A program made the translations under genes and the position numbers. From Aureimonas sp. AU22 (lineage in GTDB: Bacteria > Pseudomonadota > Alphaproteobacteria > Rhizobiales > Rhizobiaceae): a DNA stretch of 64,000 bases. The notes under the pieces are model-generated. The model did no database searches, was not told where the DNA came from, and worked only from the letters and a program-made list of their open reading frames with translations. The DNA lies in the NCBI RefSeq assembly GCF_001463745.1, contig NZ_BBWJ01000040.1, positions 62,001 to 126,000 of the forward strand. The letters are read 5' to 3'. Shown in pieces: positions 61,367 through 64,000 of this stretch (positions are counted from its first letter, which is position 1; every line of letters begins with the position of its first letter).

Positions 61367-62767
61367 TTATCCGCCTGACCGCCGGCCCGGCTCCGCATGC
61401 CGCGAACACACGACGAGACGTCGGGCACCACGGGTGAAGGCCACGTATAGGTTCTTGGGCGACAGCTCGTCGGCATCGAGCACCACAGCGACGTCGGCCT
61501 CCAGCCCCTTCAGCAGCAGAGTGCTTCCGACCGCGCGCCGGGGAAGTTCGCGGCCGAGGTGGCGGTTCGCCTCGCGCACGCGGACGACGGACGCGCGGAA
61601 GTCACCGTCCGGGCAGTGCCGTAGGGCCTGAAGGCAAGCTTGATGGATCGTCGGACGGTATACCCTGACGTCAGGTTGCCCCGCGATCCGCATGAGGAGT
61701 TCCGCCGCCGCCTGCGGATGCCTGTCCCTCTCGAAGGTCAGCGCCGCCGCCTCGGCATCGGACGGTGCGCTGCGCTGGCGGCCGCTGCGCAACGTGCCAA
61801 GCCGTTTGAGGAAGGCGCCCTGCCCGACCCCCGTCATCACGCTCGCGGCGAATGCGAGGATGGTGTCCGTGGCGTCGGGCGATCCGAAGTCGAGACAGGC
61901 CGCGAAGCGCATCAGGTCCCTCAGCTCCACCCCCTCGACGGTGACGGCCCTGTGCGCCCGGCTGGCGAACCCATGGCGGACCGACGCCTTCTGGCCATGG
62001 CCGATGATCAGCACACGGCCGTTCTCGGGCGCGCGCGTGTTGCATGCCCCCAGCCGCTTCCGATGGTCCTCCGCGCCGCCGTCGAGACGGACCCATTCGA
62101 CGCCCCTCACCCCGCGGAGGTCAGGCCGGAGTCCCGTAGCGAGCCGTTCCCGCGCGTCGAGCAACCAGTGCCCGAGCGGCTCGGCGCCCGCATTGATCCA
62201 GCGCCATGGCTTTCGGAGGGTGTGCGCCTCCGGAAAGGCCCGCAAGGCCTGGCCGTCCCAGTCCACGATCGGGTCGTCGTCGGCGAAGTCGAAGATCGCC
62301 TGCATCGGGTCGCCGAGGACGGCGGTCGGCAGGACGTCGGCGAGCCCGACCGCCAGTGAATGCTGGAGCCGCGAGCAATCCTGGTACTCGTCGATCACAA
62401 CCCTTTCGTAGGTGGACGCGAGGATGTCGCAGAGATGTCCGCTGCGGATCAGCGCGTCCGCTGCGGCGCGGATCAGCGGGTAGTCCGGCTTGGCGCCGAG
62501 GACGAGAGGGTCATGGCCGCTTCGAGCTGGAAACGTCGAGATCAGGCGCATGGCCCAGCCGTCGATCGTCGACACCCGGAACGCACGGGGAGACACGCCG
62601 TCGCGGGCCGTGCGCGCCCGCAGGGCAGCCGCGCCGGCGTTGGTGTGCGTCAGGACGAGTATGGGCAGGCGGCCGCGGTGCTGCTTGAGGGCAGCGGCGA
62701 TCAGCTCCGTCTTCCCGCATCCCGCCGGCGCAACGACGGAGCCCCTTTCGATCGAGAGCAGGTCCAT
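61367..62767 (-). CDS. gajB: UvrD-like helicase, Gabija defence protein GajB
   Basis: 466-residue superfamily 1 helicase. Walker A APAGCGKT (13-20), motif Ia LTHTNAGAAALRAR, Walker B IDEYQDCS (DEYQD 126-130), motif III GDPMQAIFDF, late motifs LLKGLEADVAVVLD and VAFTRGARRLVV (motif VI). Shorter than UvrD and lying six bases downstream of an OLD-like ATPase/TOPRIM gene, which is the Gabija arrangement. GajB senses DNA ends or termini and activates the GajA nuclease in the known systems. Confidence 0.85.
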   Translation of the reverse strand: MDLLSIERGSVVAPAGCGKTELIAAALKQHRGRLPILVLTHTNAGAAALRARTARDGVSPRAFRVSTIDGWAMRLISTFPARSGHDPLVLGAKPDYPLIRAAADALIRSGHLCDILASTYERVVIDEYQDCSRLQHSLAVGLADVLPTAVLGDPMQAIFDFADDDPIVDWDGQALRAFPEAHTLRKPWRWINAGAEPLGHWLLDARERLATGLRPDLRGVRGVEWVRLDGGAEDHRKRLGACNTRAPENGRVLIIGHGQKASVRHGFASRAHRAVTVEGVELRDLMRFAACLDFGSPDATDTILAFAASVMTGVGQGAFLKRLGTLRSGRQRSAPSDAEAAALTFERDRHPQAAAELLMRIAGQPDVRVYRPTIHQACLQALRHCPDGDFRASVVRVREANRHLGRELPRRAVGSTLLLKGLEADVAVVLDADELSPKNLYVAFTRGARRLVVCSRHAEPGRRSGG

Positions 62768-62773
62768 GCCGCC

Positions 62774-64000
62774 CTAAGCCCCCGCGAGCCACCCGAAAAC
62801 GTCATTCACGACTTTCACGAACTCGGGGTCGGCGGACGACAGGTCCGGTCCCACGACGTCCGACGCGACGTCCTGCATGTCGGTGATCGTCTTGAACCAC
62901 TTGCCTTTGTTGGCCGCCTTGCCGAGGAAGGCACGCGTTTCCCGATCAAGGGCGCCGCAAACGATGTCGAGTTCCACGTTGTCCAGCGTCGTCTTGCCGT
63001 TCGACAGCGAGCGGATGTTGCTGTCGACGTGTTCCCGGGTCCGGCAAGATGCGGCAGCGTCCAGCATGCTGCCGACCGCGCCGTCGGTCAGTGCGGCGAA
63101 AAGTTCGTCCTCGGTCGCGTTTCCCTGGCGCCATGCAAAAGTCACGCCGCCGCTTCGCGCGAAGGCGGCTGCTTCGGTAGGGTCGGGTTCCTTGTCCCGA
63201 TCACGCAGGATCGCGGTCCGGTAACCCAAGGCCTGGAATGCTAATGCGCGGCGATACGTGTTCTGCCCATTGCCGTCCACGAAGGCGACGCCGAGCGCGC
63301 CGGCCGGCGCCGAACCTCCGGCAGTGCGGAAACGGTCCAATCCCCGGACGAGGCCGATCTCGGTCGGCCCCTCGCACACCAGCACGGTTCGCGAAAGGAG
63401 GGCCTCGGAACAGGCGCGCACTGCCTTCTGCATCTCCTCTGTCGCCGCGACGCGCCGCAAGCTGGCGATCCCCTCGCGCGACCGACGCGCGACATGCAAC
63501 TGTCCGACCGACAACTCCTTGACCACGACAGGCGAATGGGTTGTCGCGAAAACCTGTAGCGGCTCCCTCCTGTCCGCGGCGCCGAGTTCGGACAACAGGC
63601 TGTGGATGCGGTGCGGCTCGAGGCCATGCTCGAGTTCGTCGACGAGGACGATGGAGGAACCGGATCCCGCCTCGCGCTGCATCCCGGCGACGAGGAGCCG
63701 GGACGAGCCGAGTCCCAACCCCTGGAGCGGAACGCCACCCTCGTCGTGAAGGGAGATGGTGCCGTTGCCGAACGCCATCGACCGGGCGTCGAGCATCGCG
63801 GTGACCCCGTCGCCGACAGGGACGCCCAGCCGTACGGAGAGCGCGTGGACAGATGCCAGTGCCTTGGCGAGGTCGCTGCCCGCCTCGGTTCCCAGCGACG
63901 ACCTCGTCTGGCGCGCGGCGCGCGACACGGCGGCCGAGACGTCCGCCCGCTCGTCGGAGAGCCTGTTCAGGATCGAGCCGCGCGACCAGCCCAGGTGGTG
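62774..64000 (-). CDS. gajA: OLD-like ATPase/TOPRIM nuclease, Gabija GajA (5' end beyond the window)
   Basis: 408 residues visible; the reading frame stays open to the window edge, so the N-terminal Walker A is missing here. Visible ATPase parts: signature-like region GLGLGSSRLL, Walker B SIVLVDELEHGLEPHRI and switch His in VFATTHSPVVV. The TOPRIM domain follows with VLVCEGPTEIGLVRGLD (catalytic Glu), FVDGNGQNT and AILRDRDKEPD (DxD). This matches class 2 OLD nucleases, the GajA part of Gabija, which nick phage DNA. It is encoded just before gajB. Confidence 0.85.
   Translation of the reverse strand, partial: HHLGWSRGSILNRLSDERADVSAAVSRAARQTRSSLGTEAGSDLAKALASVHALSVRLGVPVGDGVTAMLDARSMAFGNGTISLHDEGGVPLQGLGLGSSRLLVAGMQREAGSGSSIVLVDELEHGLEPHRIHSLLSELGAADRREPLQVFATTHSPVVVKELSVGQLHVARRSREGIASLRRVAATEEMQKAVRACSEALLSRTVLVCEGPTEIGLVRGLDRFRTAGGSAPAGALGVAFVDGNGQNTYRRALAFQALGYRTAILRDRDKEPDPTEAAAFARSGGVTFAWRQGNATEDELFAALTDGAVGSMLDAAASCRTREHVDSNIRSLSNGKTTLDNVELDIVCGALDRETRAFLGKAANKGKWFKTITDMQDVASDVVGPDLSSADPEFVKVVNDVFGWLAGA

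Noticed and set aside
1-64000. CRISPR array, rRNA or tRNA genes
   Set aside because: No regularly spaced repeats or tRNA-like cloverleaf/CCA sequence was noticed on either strand; a covariance-model search would be needed to be sure.

Overview
The window is GC-rich (roughly two thirds G+C by eye) and densely coded. It reads as a chromosome or large replicon of an alphaproteobacterium, most likely of the order Hyphomicrobiales. The pointers are a MHYT/HWE-type histidine kinase, a Ku-LigD end-joining pair beside a DUF3606 protein, a LexA box of the alphaproteobacterial GTTC-N7-GTTC form, and an ECF sigma/anti-sigma operon. This is inferred from gene content, not from a marker gene; no rRNA or tRNA was seen.

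Layout. (1) 0.1-14.5 kb is ordinary chromosome: an omega-amino-acid:pyruvate aminotransferase with alanine dehydrogenase, an SDR oxidoreductase, a sensor kinase, a small XRE regulator, a large GAF/PAS/GGDEF/EAL protein, LigD, Ku and DUF3606. (2) 14.8-23.1 kb: a LexA-boxed dinB (DNA polymerase IV) gene stops abruptly after a Ser-Tyr-Asn-Lys-Phe motif and is followed on the same strand by six genes, each overlapping the next: three tyrosine recombinases, two small proteins (at least one with a coiled coil) and a RecD2-like helicase. This looks like a recombinase-in-trio-type mobile element with extra genes and is the most unusual unit here. (3) 23.5-49.5 kb is a metal-handling island: thioredoxin-fold lipoprotein, MntH/MntR, an L,D-transpeptidase, a MerR regulator with a Zn/Cd/Pb P-type ATPase, copper chaperones (DUF411, PCuAC, SCO), CopA-CueR-CopZ with two matching CueR-type promoters, a CusBA-like RND pump with small accessory proteins, and an arsR-arsC-arsN2-arsH-arsB-MFS operon. 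It ends in a rearranged fragment of a second zntA-like gene. (4) 49.6-61.1 kb: a Gly-rich membrane protein, an EamA protein, a CLC-F-type fluoride channel fused to DUF190 under a fluoride riboswitch, a sulfite-oxidase-like molybdoenzyme, a beta-propeller/DUF305 pair, a TDT transporter, and an ECF sigma operon carrying a LysR regulator and a uracil-DNA glycosylase. Matching ECF-type promoter motifs precede the sigma operon and the DUF305/propeller pair, with a weaker one before the molybdoenzyme, so these may form one stress regulon. (5) 61.4-64 kb: a Gabija-type defence pair (UvrD-like GajB complete; GajA ATPase/TOPRIM running off the right edge).

How the parts fit: the metal genes cover import (MntH), efflux across the inner membrane (ZntA, CopA, ArsB, MFS), export across the envelope (RND pump) and periplasmic binding (CopZ-like, PCuAC, DUF305, Met- and His-rich small proteins), with recognisable local operators for several of them. 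The 3' half of dinB is not in the window, so the right end of the mobile element is unresolved: it may end near 23.1-23.5 kb with loss of the dinB tail, or the whole metal island may lie inside a larger insertion.
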